The notes below the pieces were generated by a model. That model had not been told where the DNA came from. It was given only the letters and a program-made list of their open reading frames with translations, and searched no databases. Both the position numbers and the translations under genes were made by a program. DNA of 64,000 nucleotides from Thamnidium elegans (lineage: Eukaryota; Mucoromycota; Mucoromycetes; Mucorales; Mucoraceae), in the NCBI GenBank assembly GCA_025201345.1, contig JAIXMG010000036.1, positions 310,001 through 374,000 on the forward strand, read 5' to 3'. How positions within the stretch are numbered: the stretch's first letter is position 1; the number at the start of each line of letters is the position of its first letter. Positions 45,083-58,000 of this stretch are shown piece after piece.

Positions 45083-47252
45083 AACTACAAATAATAATAA
45101 TAAAACGAAAAAAAGAAAAAAAAAAAGGAGGGACGAAATAACAGTGCCTCCCACTCTTAATTTACCGAATTTTTTGAAGCACCGCCAAAAAAAAATGCGT
45201 GCATCCTGTGAGGCTAAGGCTAAAAATTACACTGAGAGAAAGAGAGAAACAGTTTATAGAATAGCCGTAAATAAAATCCTCAGTAGCCCTTGAGGTGTGT
45301 GTGTGTGTGTGTGTGTGTGTGAGTTTTCAACTTTTTTTTTTTACCTCTTTTTGACTCTCTATCATCACTAAACTTTCTAAAACTGGCTCAATGATGGGTT
45401 GAATATACAGAAATAGCATCCTCTTTTCGATGATGACAGGATTAACAATAACCAATAAGCCTTTTCATCCGTAACAATATGATAAGTTGTAACAACAAGT
45501 TGTAGAGCATATAAAATGATTAAATAAATCACATGAGTAGACGTGACCATTTTATCAACCTACTCTATCTTTTATTTATGTGCACCAGTAAGTATTTCAT
45601 CTTTTATGACTTGTATTCTTTTATTATTATGTCTTTTTTAGTTTTCTCTATACCTTTGCAGACGAATAACGACACAAAGTATAAGAGCACTTCTTTGCTC
45701 AAGTATGCTCTAACCGGGCGTACATATATCGGGCCCCGCTTTTTTTTTATGCTTTACAAAGATACGTGAAAAAAGCAATAGACTTTCTTTTCTGAAGCGT
45801 GCACCAAGAACTTCCGAGAATCTAACCAAGTGATTTTTGTAGTAATGATGATAATATCAATAATAGCTTCGATGACATACTTGTTGCTTTACCTATTTCA
45901 ATCATAAATACACTGCAGAAATTGAAATCGTTGAAAGAATTTCGCGCAGCACTGAATATTCTTTATTACGTCAACGTAATTAAATGCTACTTACTATTGT
46001 TAGATATAAGACTCTAGGCTAATATGCGATTTTTATGTAGGAGCAACTTATTACAAGTGCTCAGACGAAAGGAAAAGCAACAATTCGATTGATGTTTTTA
46101 GCCCTTTTGAGACCAGTAATGCTGCTCCCTCATGCCGCAGATACTACAAAAAGTCATATTTATTGGAGCTAGATCTCCCCCCTCCCCTCCTTTCTTTTGT
46201 GAGATACAAATCGGTTTTTATTTCTTTTTTCTACCAGCTCTTTCTTCTAATATGAATCTTTTTTACATTTTCGTCGTTTTAACATTTTTTTTTCTTGTTA
46301 CACACCAAACTATTCCCGAATTACTAAACAAGACGCACATAAAAACGGCGCATCTATTATTATAACTTTAGTGTAAATACCACAGTTATTCCCAAATTCA
46401 CATGATTACTTACCGGGTTTTTTTTTATTAATAGTTTGATCACTGGTACTTTTAAACCATGATAAAAAGAAAAGGATGGTCATTTTTTTTAAGCGTGATT
46501 TCTTGTATCTTTTTGCAGTACTATAACCAAGGTTACAGTAAACCAAGAAAAAAAAAGTTTCTCTGTTTTTGGTTACCCTTCCCCCCCCCATAGTCAAATG
46601 TACCACGAATATCAAGATGATAATTTATAGCTTCCTGATCCAAGAGATATTAGAAAAGCTTTCACGTAAATGTCGACATTTATCGGAGACCATATGTATA
46701 TTTTTTTTTTCACAGATTAAGAAGTGGTATTTATTCTATATATATATTTCGAAAGAGTACGCGTTTGTATATCCAGTGAAAAGAGCACCACCCCGTCCTT
46801 AATCTTTTACTTTTCGGTTTATGGATCGTTGACTAAAAATCTGTAAGTGTACATTTTGTGCATACTAACACCGAACATTAAAACCAAGCCGCCGAAATAA
46901 AGTAATATATGCGCGTGACAAGTAGTATTACAAACAAATTAGCAATATAATGTTTTAATCGTAAAACGGGAAAATGACAAAAAATGAATACTTTGCCACG
47001 TTTGAATATGCTTTTCAGTTTCGTGAACTGTGTAACACTAGATGCATTAAAGATAGTCGAAACCAGGCGGGTAAAAAGTATCCCATTTTACCAGGTTTAT
47101 ACCATTCAAAAGGTAAACACCCACCCTACTTGGTGACCGTATGTTCTTACTCAATGTTAAGAAACTCTCCGTACATACAAACAAATAATTATTTTACACG
47201 ATCTTCTTTTTTTTTTCTTCTTCTTCTTTTTTATCGTTTCTATTACACTGCC
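45083..47252. other. 2.2-kb divergent intergenic region, Sgf73 / P5B ATPase
   Basis: Contains a (GT)n microsatellite at 45295-45321, several T-runs and a C8 tract near 46582-46589. Frames such as 45533-45769(+) and 46132-46365(+) are hydrophobic but have no recognisable homology or neighbours to splice to. The frame that leads into the ATPase start is open from 46974, so the true start could lie further upstream, but the ATG at 47253 begins a proper signal peptide. Confidence 0.4.
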
Positions 47253-50200
47253 ATGGGAATTACAATTCTCTTTATCTTTACACTAATATTAACAGTCAAA
47301 TCATTGCCAATTTTTGAAACAGGTAAAAAAAAAAACCGGTTTAATTTAAATAGTATTTTTTTTTAAAAAAAAATGATCATATAGCGAATGATTATGATCG
47401 ATATGGAAAGCAATGCCCATTATTTCCACAGTATAACGTAGTATGTCCTATATTATGTGTAAAGAATCATGATTTTTGTCCACCAAGTCTAGCTCCTGTC
47501 TGTTCTGTTGGACAACAATTCTGTCTCGACGGCACCTGTCAGACTTTGTGCGATTCGTCTATATCAAACGTTTGCACGTGTAACCATCCATCACCAGGTT
47601 ATGTACCCTGTGCAGCAAACCAGCTCATTAATATCACACACTTTAATCCTAGTTTAAAAGAAATACAAACAAGAGAACTTTGTGCGTCCGCTGCAAATAT
47701 ACCAAATACCACACCGATTGGACTATGGGGGTTCGATAACGCAACTACTCTTTTATGGGCTCAATGTCCAGCAGCTCCTCCAGCTCACTTTACGTTTAAA
47801 GAACCCATGTGGATTGCAGTATGGGCTATATCTGCCGCAGAAGCATTTATTTTATTCAGTTGGCATATTTATAAATACCTTGCAGAGTTAAAATATAAAA
47901 AACACAGGAAAGCTGACTCTTTGTTACGTACCGAAGCAGCTCATTCAGACAGTTCTGTTGTTGAAAAAATAAAAACCGTACAACATGTCTCTTCAAGTGA
48001 AAATATCGAAAACGAAAAAGAAACTAAAACTTTAGAAAGCTCTTTATTATTACAAGATATAGAACAACTTGGGTTTAGAGGATTTAAAAGAGATTATTTT
48101 GGTCTTTTAAGTTTTGGGTCAGTTATGATCATTACTTTTTTATTTATGGTTTTTCTTGGATGTATCGTAGGCGATTATTGTAAGCTCTTTTTTATATATA
48201 TAATAAATGGAATAATATTTAATCTTTTTTTATTTTTTATTTAGATGGTAAATTAAATGGAGGCGTACTACATGTATACTTGTCCTCCGATTCTTCTTCC
48301 AAAATCTTTTGTGCAGTCTGGCATATCTCGGCTGCTTGGTTCGCTATCGTCTTGCTATTCAGAAACAGAATTCAAAACTATTTTAGAATTGAATCATACC
48401 CCCATCTTTGTCCGTTTATTCAAATAGAACGCAAACAAGATGAACTCATGTTTTTACAAGATGATAACAACTGGATATCTAAGTTTAGAGGAATTGAGAG
48501 AACTGTAATTGAACGACTAGGGTAATATATATATATATATATATACATATATTATGCAATTGGGTTAATCCCGTTATATCTAGAATGAATATTATCGTTG
48601 AAACTTGCCCAGTACATATTACCTCTAATAAGTTACGCTATTTTGAATTTCAATGCATGCGTTATATCTATAACACGGAAAAAAGAAGGTTCGAACCTTA
48701 CCTGTTTGACCTTGGTTCAACAAATAAAGAACTAAAGAGTTTGTCGAAAGGAATCAAAATCTCGGAAGCTGTATATAGAAAAGAACTATTAGGTCCGAAT
48801 ATTATTCCGGTTTATGTACCTTCCATTCCATGGGCTATTATTCAAGAGTAAGTTAACCCCTTTATATATATATATATATATATATAATCTTTGTTAATTT
48901 ATATAAGCTTCATTATATATATATATATATATATAGATTCAGTTCGTTTTTATATCTATACCAGATGATGTGTATGTGGGTATGGTAGTAAGTATATTAT
49001 ATATATATATATGTATTGATGTTAAAATACGGTTTAACTTTATTTGCTTCCTCTCTCTATATCTTTATTTCAGTTACTTTCAATACTATCCAATGGGTCT
49101 TGTACAAACCGGCATTATTCTTATATCCGCTTTTATCAGAGTTTATTTAAGGTTAAAAGCCGAACGACGTATTAAATCTATGGCGGAATACACAAGTAAA
49201 ATCCATGTCTACAGAGACAGTGTATGGAAAGACGATACTTCGAGCGCGGACCTTGTCCCAGGAGACGTATTTGAAATAGACGAACATTCACAAGTCCCAT
49301 GCGATTGCATGCTTCTTTCTGGTACAGTTGTTGTGAACGAATCTGCACTTACAGGAGAAGCTATGCCAATTCGTAAATTTCCTTTACCTGATGACGATAA
49401 TGTATACGAAATGGATGGTGCAGGGAAATCAAATACACTTTATGCTGGTACATTAGTATCTCAAGTCATGCCGGCAATTGATCAGTTAGAAAAAAGAGTT
49501 TATGCTGTTGTTGTTCGAACTGGTATATCTAGTGAAAAGGGTATGCTGCTTCATAAGATCCTTTTTCCGTCACCTGTCAGTTTTATTTTTGACCAACATA
49601 TCAAAATTGCTATCTGTATCTTGCTGGCTTGGGGAGGCATTGCGTTTGGGTTAACTTTATATCTTATGGGTCGCGGTAATATTACAAGCTGGTATTATGG
49701 TGTCTTTATCATGTCGCAAATCTTCTCTCCGTTATTACCTGCAGCATTTACCATCAATCAGTCTGTATGCGCTGCTCGTCTTCGTAAAAAACAAATTATT
49801 TGCATTGATTTAGCTCGTATTAATCTTGCAGGCAAAGTAAGAATATTTTGTTTCGACAAAACGGGTACTTTAACCCGCGAAGGATTAGAATTCTTTGGTT
49901 CGATTGCAGCAACTCAAAACCAGTTCCAAGAAAGAATACAAGACCCATCAAGTATGGAGCCAATCTTGGCTATGGGTATCGCAACATGTCATGCTGTCAC
50001 TAAAGTAGGCGATCAATTGATTGGTAACCCAGTTGATATTGAATCTTTCAACGCAATGCATTGGGAAATTATTTCCCCTGCCAACCCGGATTATCTTGAT
50101 AGTTTCATGCCGCCCGCAGGGTTTAAACACACGACAGGTCCTGTTCATGTTATTCGACGCTGCGAGTTTATTCACGCTCGTGCATCTCAATCTGTAGCCA

Positions 50201-52050
50201 TATTAGACCCTACGGATAATCACTTTCACGTGTTTTTAAAAGGGTCATTTGAAAAAGTCAAGTTACTTTCCACGGCAGGTTCTATACCTGCCGATTATGA
50301 TTTGATTTCATCAGATTATGCACAGCAAGGTTGTTACGTGCTGGCTTTAGCTCATCGTGATATGGGTGAAATAGACAAAGATATGACGATTGAGCAAGTT
50401 AAACTTATGAGTCGCGATGAACTTGAGATCGGATGCAACTTTATCGGATTTGTTTTATTTAGAAATATGCTAAAAGAAGATACAGCTGATGCAATTTCGC
50501 AACTGAAGGAAGGCGACGTTAGAACTGTTATGATCACGGGAGATACTGCGTTGACGGGTATATACATTGCTCGACAGTGCGGTATGATTGACCCGGGACA
50601 AGGGATATTTTTAGGCGATCTTGTACATGATCAGATGGTATGGCGTAATATAGATACCGGTAATAAAGTAGATGATATAAATACCATATTAAATCAAGAC
50701 ATATGTCAAGGCTACAAACAAAGAATAGAGTTGGCTTTGACAGGTTGCGCTTTTGAATTTCTTGTTACTCAAAATTTAATAGGTCCTTATCTACTCTATA
50801 CTCGTGTGTTCGCTCGGATGACACCTAATGATAAAGTGCAGTGTGTGCTGTTGCATATGAAAAAAGGTGTAACGGCCATGTGTGGAGATGGTGGTAATGA
50901 TTGCGGTGCTCTTCGCGCCGCTCATGTCGGGATGGCATTATCGGAGGCCGAGGCTTCCATGGTATCACCATTTAGTACCGGAAATCGTACAATTATGCAG
51001 TGCGTTGAACTCTTAAAACAAGGACGTGCCGCGCTTGCTACTAGTTTTGCAAATTACAAGTAAGTTGTATATATTTTTTTCCTCCTCTTGAACATATTAA
51101 ATAATACGTTTACTTTAATAGGTTTTTAATTCTTTATGGCGAAATTATGTGCGCGTGGGAATTAACTATGTTTTATTTTAGTGTTATAGCTCCTCAAAGT
51201 ATATGGGTATTTTTAAATTAATTAAATTGATAAGAGATTTTCACGTAATACCAAACATCTGTTTTCTTTTTTTTTTCTAGATTACTATTGATGGTTTTAT
51301 TACGACTTCTATGACATTTGCTATTACACAAGCCGGTCCTGCCAATAGGCTGGCCCCTGCACGACCTACAGCCAAACCTTTGGGATTATATACGTTGGCC
51401 TCGTGCTGTGGTGTTATTTTTATAAACTTTTTATTTGCTATTATGAGGTAAGAATAAATGCAATCGGGAAATAATTACGGAACTGACATTGAACCTGTTT
51501 TATATATAGTATCGTCTGGTTGTTCCAACAAGACTGGTTTATTTGTAATGAATTTGACAGTACCTCTATCGATACAGCCAAATGGTGGTTACTAGGTGAT
51601 AATTATGAATCTGAAATGATATCTCTTGTGGTTCTTTTTCAATTCTTTAATAGTGCAGCGATTTTCAATTTCGGTACATCGTTTAGACAATCTTGGTGGC
51701 GAAATTATATACTCGTTTTTTTTTACTGTTGCTTCTTTGTTCATGTCAGCTTTCTTATTCTAGCAGACCCTAACCCCTATAGCTGTATCTTTCGAATCAA
51801 TTGTGGTTCTTCCGAGATACTGGTTGAATTAGGGTACCCAAAGCCGAATTGGGATATCCCTATTTATAATTCGCCTTTAGGTCATAACGTTTTACCGAAA
51901 TACTTTCGTTGGGAACTATGGGGTTTTGTTATTGGTAATAGCATAATTAATATTATTTGGGAGCGTATTGTATTATTATGTATAGTAAAAAACTGGGCTA
52001 TCAAGAGTGGAAGGGCTAATAAGGAGGGTAAGGTTGTAATGAAACTGTAA
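47253..52050 (+). CDS. P5B-type P-type ATPase with cysteine-rich N-terminal ectodomain
   Basis: Nine exons: 47253-47322, 47385-48179, 48245-48521, 48584-48847, 48935-48985, 49074-51059, 51122-51206, 51281-51447 and 51510-52050 (1411 residues). A signal peptide (MGITILFIFTLILTVKSLP) is followed by about 170 residues with some 13 cysteines and N-glycosylation sequons (NITH, NTT, NATT), then a membrane segment (AVWAISAAEAFILFSW). The ATPase core has the actuator TGE at about 580, phosphorylation motif FCFDKTGTLT (Asp about 746) and GDGGND at about 1090. The PLLPAAFTI sequence in M4 and PSIPWAIIQE at the core's start place it in P5B (Ypk9/ATP13A group), whose studied animal members export polyamines from lysosomes. 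The ectodomain is not part of Ypk9. Last helices: exons 7-9. Substrate unproven. Confidence 0.85.
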
Positions 52051-52790
52051 AAAAAAAAAAAAGAAAAAAAAAAAAAAAAAAAAAAAAGAATCATTTGTCA
52101 AATAAAAACCAACAATTGTATAATATCTAGCATTTATTTCTTTAACAAATAATTTCATATGAAAAAAGAAGGAGGGGATTTAACAAGATGAATTCAAAAC
52201 TTTTTTCTTTTCATGTAAAAAAAAGTATTCTATCAAATAGACTGATTAAGACAATAGGTTTTTTTAAAAAACAAAAGGAAACAGCCGTATTAAAAAAAAT
52301 GCATATTTTTTTTTAATCTGTTAAATGACATACAATCCTTATTTTTTCCACCTCCTTTAATATTGTATTTTCTCAAACGTTTACAACTTTCATATGTCTT
52401 TGTTTTAAGCAAATATGTCATATAGTCCGAAAATATACCGACTACCCGCTAATGTCAATTAAAGAGAAGACAAGAATACATTTAAAAAGGGAAGGTCAAA
52501 AGTATCTTATCTTGCCACCTGTGAAACATTTACTCTTATCTGCTATAAAAAAAAAATCGGTGAGAAAATAATTCTGGTAAATGAAAATTGTATTGATACT
52601 TTAATACGCTTATTGAAACAAGGTAAGAGGTCGAGTAAATGCATTTACTCTATATTGTCAACTATTGATTAATAAAGTACTGTCCCACAGTTCAAAAACA
52701 AAAAAAAATTTTTTTTTGGGGGCAATATGTTGATAAGCGTCATGCATCGGCAGAAGTGAAATATCATAGACATTGAATTTATTCCCTCCA

Positions 52791-52829
<39 letters not shown>

Positions 52830-54749
52830 CTTTCGTTTATTTATAGTACCGGATAAGGGGGGATTGGCGATAAAAAACCGTTAGTTCAGTAAGTTATTAA
52901 AGTTTTACATACCCGTATGCCAATCGTTATTTCATATTGGTTGAATACGACATCTAAATCTAGTTACGAAATGTGATATATGTGGTTTCAAAGCAATGTA
53001 TGGCGACTTATCATATGTAGAATGTGTTTACGGTAGAGTATGAAGTAGCAGTAGCATCTCTTTAATTCACATGTGTATGATGAAAGTAGTAAATATATGT
53101 TTGTTGAAATATATTTGAGTTATTCTATCAGCATAGTAAATATAGTAAAAGCAGAAGTTTATTTGTAATAAATTTAAGTTTTTCATTTCGGATTCATTCA
53201 AGTATTCAAAAAAAAAAATGCTGATCTCTTTTGTACAAGACACAGTATTAATACGAAAAGTGGTTCTTTAACTCCGAGGCTAAAGAATCTCATTCTCTTC
53301 TTTATTTTTATTTCGTTATACGAATTAATGACGCCCTATTATTTTAATAAAGTCTTTTTCGTCATCATTAACAGAAATCGAATCCGGTAAAACCTTCACT
53401 AAGCAACGGCAGAAAGCTATTTTTGACGGCAGTTCGAAAAGAATGATTAGAAGCGTGCTAAACATACAATCTAGATACATATGTCTAAATAGATTCGAAA
53501 GACCGATCTATTATACTTTCTTTTCTTGGTTTTCGAATCAAATATTTGTGGTTTTTTAAGTTAAGAGGCGTAAAGCATACAAATAAAGAGCATGAAAGCC
53601 AGGCAAAAACAAATTGCATACAGCTCTAAACCGCCTTCATCCCCTATAGTTACATCAATAGTGATTGCTATTTGAAATAACGATGATTAAAATAGTTGAC
53701 TTTATAATAAATGTGCTCAATTAGTAAAATCAACATGAAATAGTAAAATCTTTTGTGTGTAGGACAAGATTAAATTTTTCTTAATTTAAAATAAATATTA
53801 AATGCAGATCATCGTCTTGGCTTTTATTACTTTTAAAGGGAGGACGAGATATAAGTTTTATATATATATGTATATATATCGTATATGCACTTATTAGTCA
53901 TATATATATATACATACAATAAATGGAACAATTTGAGAACAATCTAATCAAAAAGTAACTTCATCTCGCAAAAACTAAGGAAAATATGCGTGTACCTTAA
54001 ACTTTAAATCGATCTTAAGGGGGGGGGGGAGTTTTCCAATTGTATATAATTTTTGTACCGTTATCTTTTTGTAGCATATAAAAGGCTATCCAAGTTTAAA
54101 TTACATACTTTTTTCTTGTGTACATTGATTGCAGATAAACACACAAACAATGATACCATACAAGTATCTAAATAGTCAAATTCTAAAGTTGATTTATATC
54201 CAATCATTTCTAACGGGCCATTGCATTTTGCTGTAATCCCGCTCCGATTTCTATTTTTTTTGCACTAAGTAAGGTTAGCCAATCGTATTAGACGGAAACT
54301 CGTAGCCGAGAAAGGCTTCTAATGTGAGATCAAAATGTTTGAGTCAAATAGGAACATATAAACAAAAAGGCACCGGTACTTTCGGCTTGTTTCTATCTCG
54401 GACTCGATAATCTTAATTATAACTTGGAACAAAAATTTAGAGGAGAAAAAAGCTTATTGCACCTATATTTTTTGGATCCCCCTCCTATACAAGAAGGCAA
54501 AAAAATAAAAAATAAACTATTGTACTTTTTATACGTTTGACAATTATGTCGCTTTTCATACTTTAAATTGCGATTTTTTAAAGAAAAATAGGAAACTATG
54601 GCCGCGTCACATGTATTAATAAAGTAAATTACGTATCTACATGAAATAAGAAACTATGTATTTTCGTGCGACCTTGAAATGACTTACGGATATGCTTTCA
54701 AGTAGAACTTTAACGCACTGAAGAAAAAAAAAAAGCAAATCGTGAACTG

Positions 54750-54761
54750 TCCGAAATCGGA
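54750..54761. promoter_or_regulatory. CCG-N4-CGG palindrome in PDR transporter promoter
   Basis: TCCGAAATCGGA, an inverted repeat with a 2-base centre, about 265 bp upstream of the ATG. Fungal Zn2Cys6 factors that control multidrug transporters bind paired CGG triplets. The assignment is inference. Confidence 0.35.
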
Positions 54762-54817
54762 GTATGTTTGATTACTCCGCCACAAGAGGATGTATGTATA
54801 AGCTTTCATCATAGGCT

Positions 54818-54834
54818 CGGTCCCATAGGAGCCG
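54818..54834. promoter_or_regulatory. CGG-N11-CCG (Gal4-type) palindrome in PDR transporter promoter
   Basis: CGGTCCCATAGGAGCCG, embedded in an imperfect 29-bp palindrome from TAGGC (54812) to GCCTA (54840), about 190 bp upstream of the ATG. The spacing equals the Gal4 consensus for a dimeric Zn2Cys6 factor. The cognate factor is unknown. Confidence 0.4.
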
Positions 54835-55025
54835 TGCCTATTCTTCAATAGCTTCCATCACAGCGGAAAAACTACGGCACTTCTAATCAAACACGTTTAT
54901 ATATAAAAGCAACTAAAAAAAAGTTGTTGTCCTTTTTTTTTTTTTTTTAATACAGTTTCTTTTCAATTATTGTTTAAATTTTTTTTCTCTTTTTTTTTTA
55001 AAAATTTAAACATTTTTTGTCTTTC

Positions 55026-58000
55026 ATGACTAGTAATAATTATCTCCCATCCAGTAAAGGTCGGGAATCTGATCGCCACTCTAGCGACGGATCAACACAA
55101 ACAGTATTCCAAAATGGACTTCATGATTATGAAGTAACCGAAGGCAATTTTGGTGAACCTAATGCTAATGCAGTAAATATTGAAGGTAAAAATGATAGTT
55201 TGCATTCAAATCAAAAATAAATATATGTATATATCTAACTCTGATCCGAATTAGCCGCAAAGGGAGAATACGGTGATTTGAAACGCGAATTATCTCGTAT
55301 TAGTCGTATTTCTGCTCCTGCAAGTAAACTTGAAGAAGGTGATGCCAATGAATTCGATTTAGATGATTTCCTTAACGGCCTCCACAGCGATGAATCTTCG
55401 GCTGGTCATGTTAACAAAAACTTGGGCCTTGTTTGGAAAGATTTAACAGTCATGGTACGATTAGCAAAAAAAAAAAAAAAAAAAAAAGTGTTGCAATGCT
55501 AAATATTTTTATAAAACTATTAGGGTCAAGCAGCTGATGCTCATACAATTCCTACCGTTTTCTCTTACCTTCAATTCTGGAAATTTTTGGGTGTTGGTGT
55601 CAGTAAAAACAAGAAGATCATCTTGAATAATCTTACAGGCCACTGTAAATCCGGAGAAATGTTGCTTGTTCTTGGTCGTCCTGGTGCAGGTTGTACCTCC
55701 TTTTTAAAAGTGATGGCCAATATGCGTGGTTCTTACACTGACGTTAACGGTTCCATCAGTTACGGTGGTATCGACGCAGAAACTTTTTCTAAATTATACC
55801 GTGGTCAAGTATGTTATAACGAAGAAGAAGATCAGCATTATCCTACCTTAACAGCCAAGCAAACTCTCGAATTTGCTCTTCGTATGAAGACCCCAGGAAA
55901 GCGTCTTCCTGATGAATCGAAAACTGATTTTGTTAACAAGATTCTTTATATGCTCGGTAATATGCTCGGTCTTACCAAACAAATGAATACCATGGTTGGT
56001 AATGCTTGGGTTCGTGGTCTCTCTGGTGGTGAACGTAAGCGTATGTCTATTGCCGAACAAATGACTACCTCCAGTTCTATCAATTGTTGGGATTGTTCTA
56101 CGCGTGGTCTTGATGCTGCATCAGCTCTTGATTATGTTCGCTCTCTTCGTATTATGACAGACGTCTTCAAGAAGACAACAATTGCCACCCTCTACCAAGC
56201 TTCTAACAATATCTTTACTCTCTTTGATAATGTGCTTTTATTAGACGAAGGCCGATGTCTTTATTTTGGACCTGTCGAATACGCCAAAGAATATTTTGAG
56301 TCTCTTGGTTTCCACTGTCCTAACCGTAAATCTATTCCTGATTTCTTAACAGGTCTCTGTAACCCTAACGAACGTGAAGTTATGCCTGGATACGAAAACT
56401 CGTCACCTAAAAACGCAGCTCAGTTCGAAGAAAGATACCTTCAATCCCAAATGTATAAACAAGTCATGAACGATTTCCAAGAATACGAACATATGATTGC
56501 TACCGAAAAGCCTGCTGATAACTTTAGACAAGCTGTCGATGATGAACACCAAAAGCGTGCCAAGAAGACTGCACCATATACTGCTTCATTTTATCAACAA
56601 GTTAAGCATCTTACTATTCGTCAATACCATCTTAACATTACCGATATGGGCGCCTTAATCTCTCGTTATGGTACCATTCTTATTCAATCTCTTATTACTG
56701 CTTCTTGTTTCTTTAAAATGGCTGAAGATGGTGCTGGTGCCTTCTCAAGAGGTGGTGCACTTTTCTTTTGTATTTTATTCAACGCCTTTATTTCACAATC
56801 CGAGCTTATTGCTTTCTTGATGGGTAGACCTATTCTCGAAAAACATAAGCAGTATGCACTCTATCGTCCTTCTGCATTTTATATTGCTCAAGTTGTTATG
56901 GATATTCCTTACGCTATCTTGCAAGTTCTCTTGTTTGAAATCTGTGCTTACTTTATGATGGGTTTGAAATTAGAAGCTGGTGCTTTCTTCTCTTTCTTTA
57001 TCATTTTGTTCTTTGTCAACTTGTGTATGAACGGTTTCTTCAGATTCTTTGGTGCTTTTACTACTAGTTTCTTCCTTTCCACTCAGCTCTCTGGTGGTGT
57101 TCTTATTGCTGTTACAACCTACACTGGTTACACTATTCCTTACAACAAAATGCATCCTTGGCTTTCTTGGATCTACTGGATCAACCCTTTGACTTACTCT
57201 TACAAGGCTTTAATTATTAACGAATTGGGTGGTCAAGAATATACTTGTGAAGGAGCTGGAAATGCTGTCCCTTACGGTCCTGGTTACGATGACTGGAACT
57301 ACAAGGTGTGCACAATGACTGGTGGCCACCCCGGTGAAAACTTTGTTAGAGGAGACGATTACTTGAACGATTACCTCAGTTACGATCCTTCTCAGATGTG
57401 GGCCCCCGATTTTATTGCTATTGTTGCTTTCTTTCTCTTCTTTACGGTCATCACTGCTCTTACTATGGAGTTTGTTGGTATCAATAAATCCGGAACTCTC
57501 ACCAAACTCTTTTTACCTGGAAAGGCTCCTAAGCCTCGTACCCCTGAAGAAGAAGAAGCTAGACGTAAGAAGCAAACTAACTTTAGTGCTGGCGAAGCTA
57601 GTGAAGATGGTGGAACCACTTTCTCTTGGCAAAGCATTGACTACACCGTTCCTATCAAGGGCGGTAGTCTTCAACTTTTGAACGGTGTCTCTGGTATTGT
57701 TCGTCCTGGTCATTTAACTGCTTTGATGGGTTCTTCTGGTGCAGGTAAAACCACTCTTTTGGATGTCCTTGCTCGCAGAAAGACTATTGGTAAAATCGAT
57801 GGCCGTGTCTACTTGAACAACGAAGCACTTATGTGTGATTTTGAACGTATTACTGGTTACTGTGAACAAATGGATGTACATCAACCTGCTGTCACAGTTC
57901 GTGAAGCACTCCGTTTCTCTGCTTACCTTCGTCAACCTGTTGAAGTCTCCAAAGAAGAAAAGAATGCATATGTTGAAACGATTCTTCAATTATTAGAGAT

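Larger units (their letters stand above)
52051..55025. other. 3-kb upstream region of the PDR transporter
   Basis: No protein-like frame. It carries A-runs just after the ATPase stop (52048-52087), a 33-T run (52797-52829), TA-rich patches (53855-53915) and a G9-10 run near 54020. The last 300 bp before the transporter is rich in CGG/CCG words, including the two palindromic sites listed separately. Pyrimidine-rich leader at 54929-55010. Confidence 0.4.

Noticed and set aside
46974..47252. Upstream extension of the P5B ATPase reading frame
   Set aside because: The frame is open but the ATG at 47253 starts a clean signal peptide, and the upstream part has no signal or domain character.
55848..56060. 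Minus-strand frames inside the PDR transporter (several)
   Set aside because: Antisense shadows within a strongly coding exon, with no independent homology.
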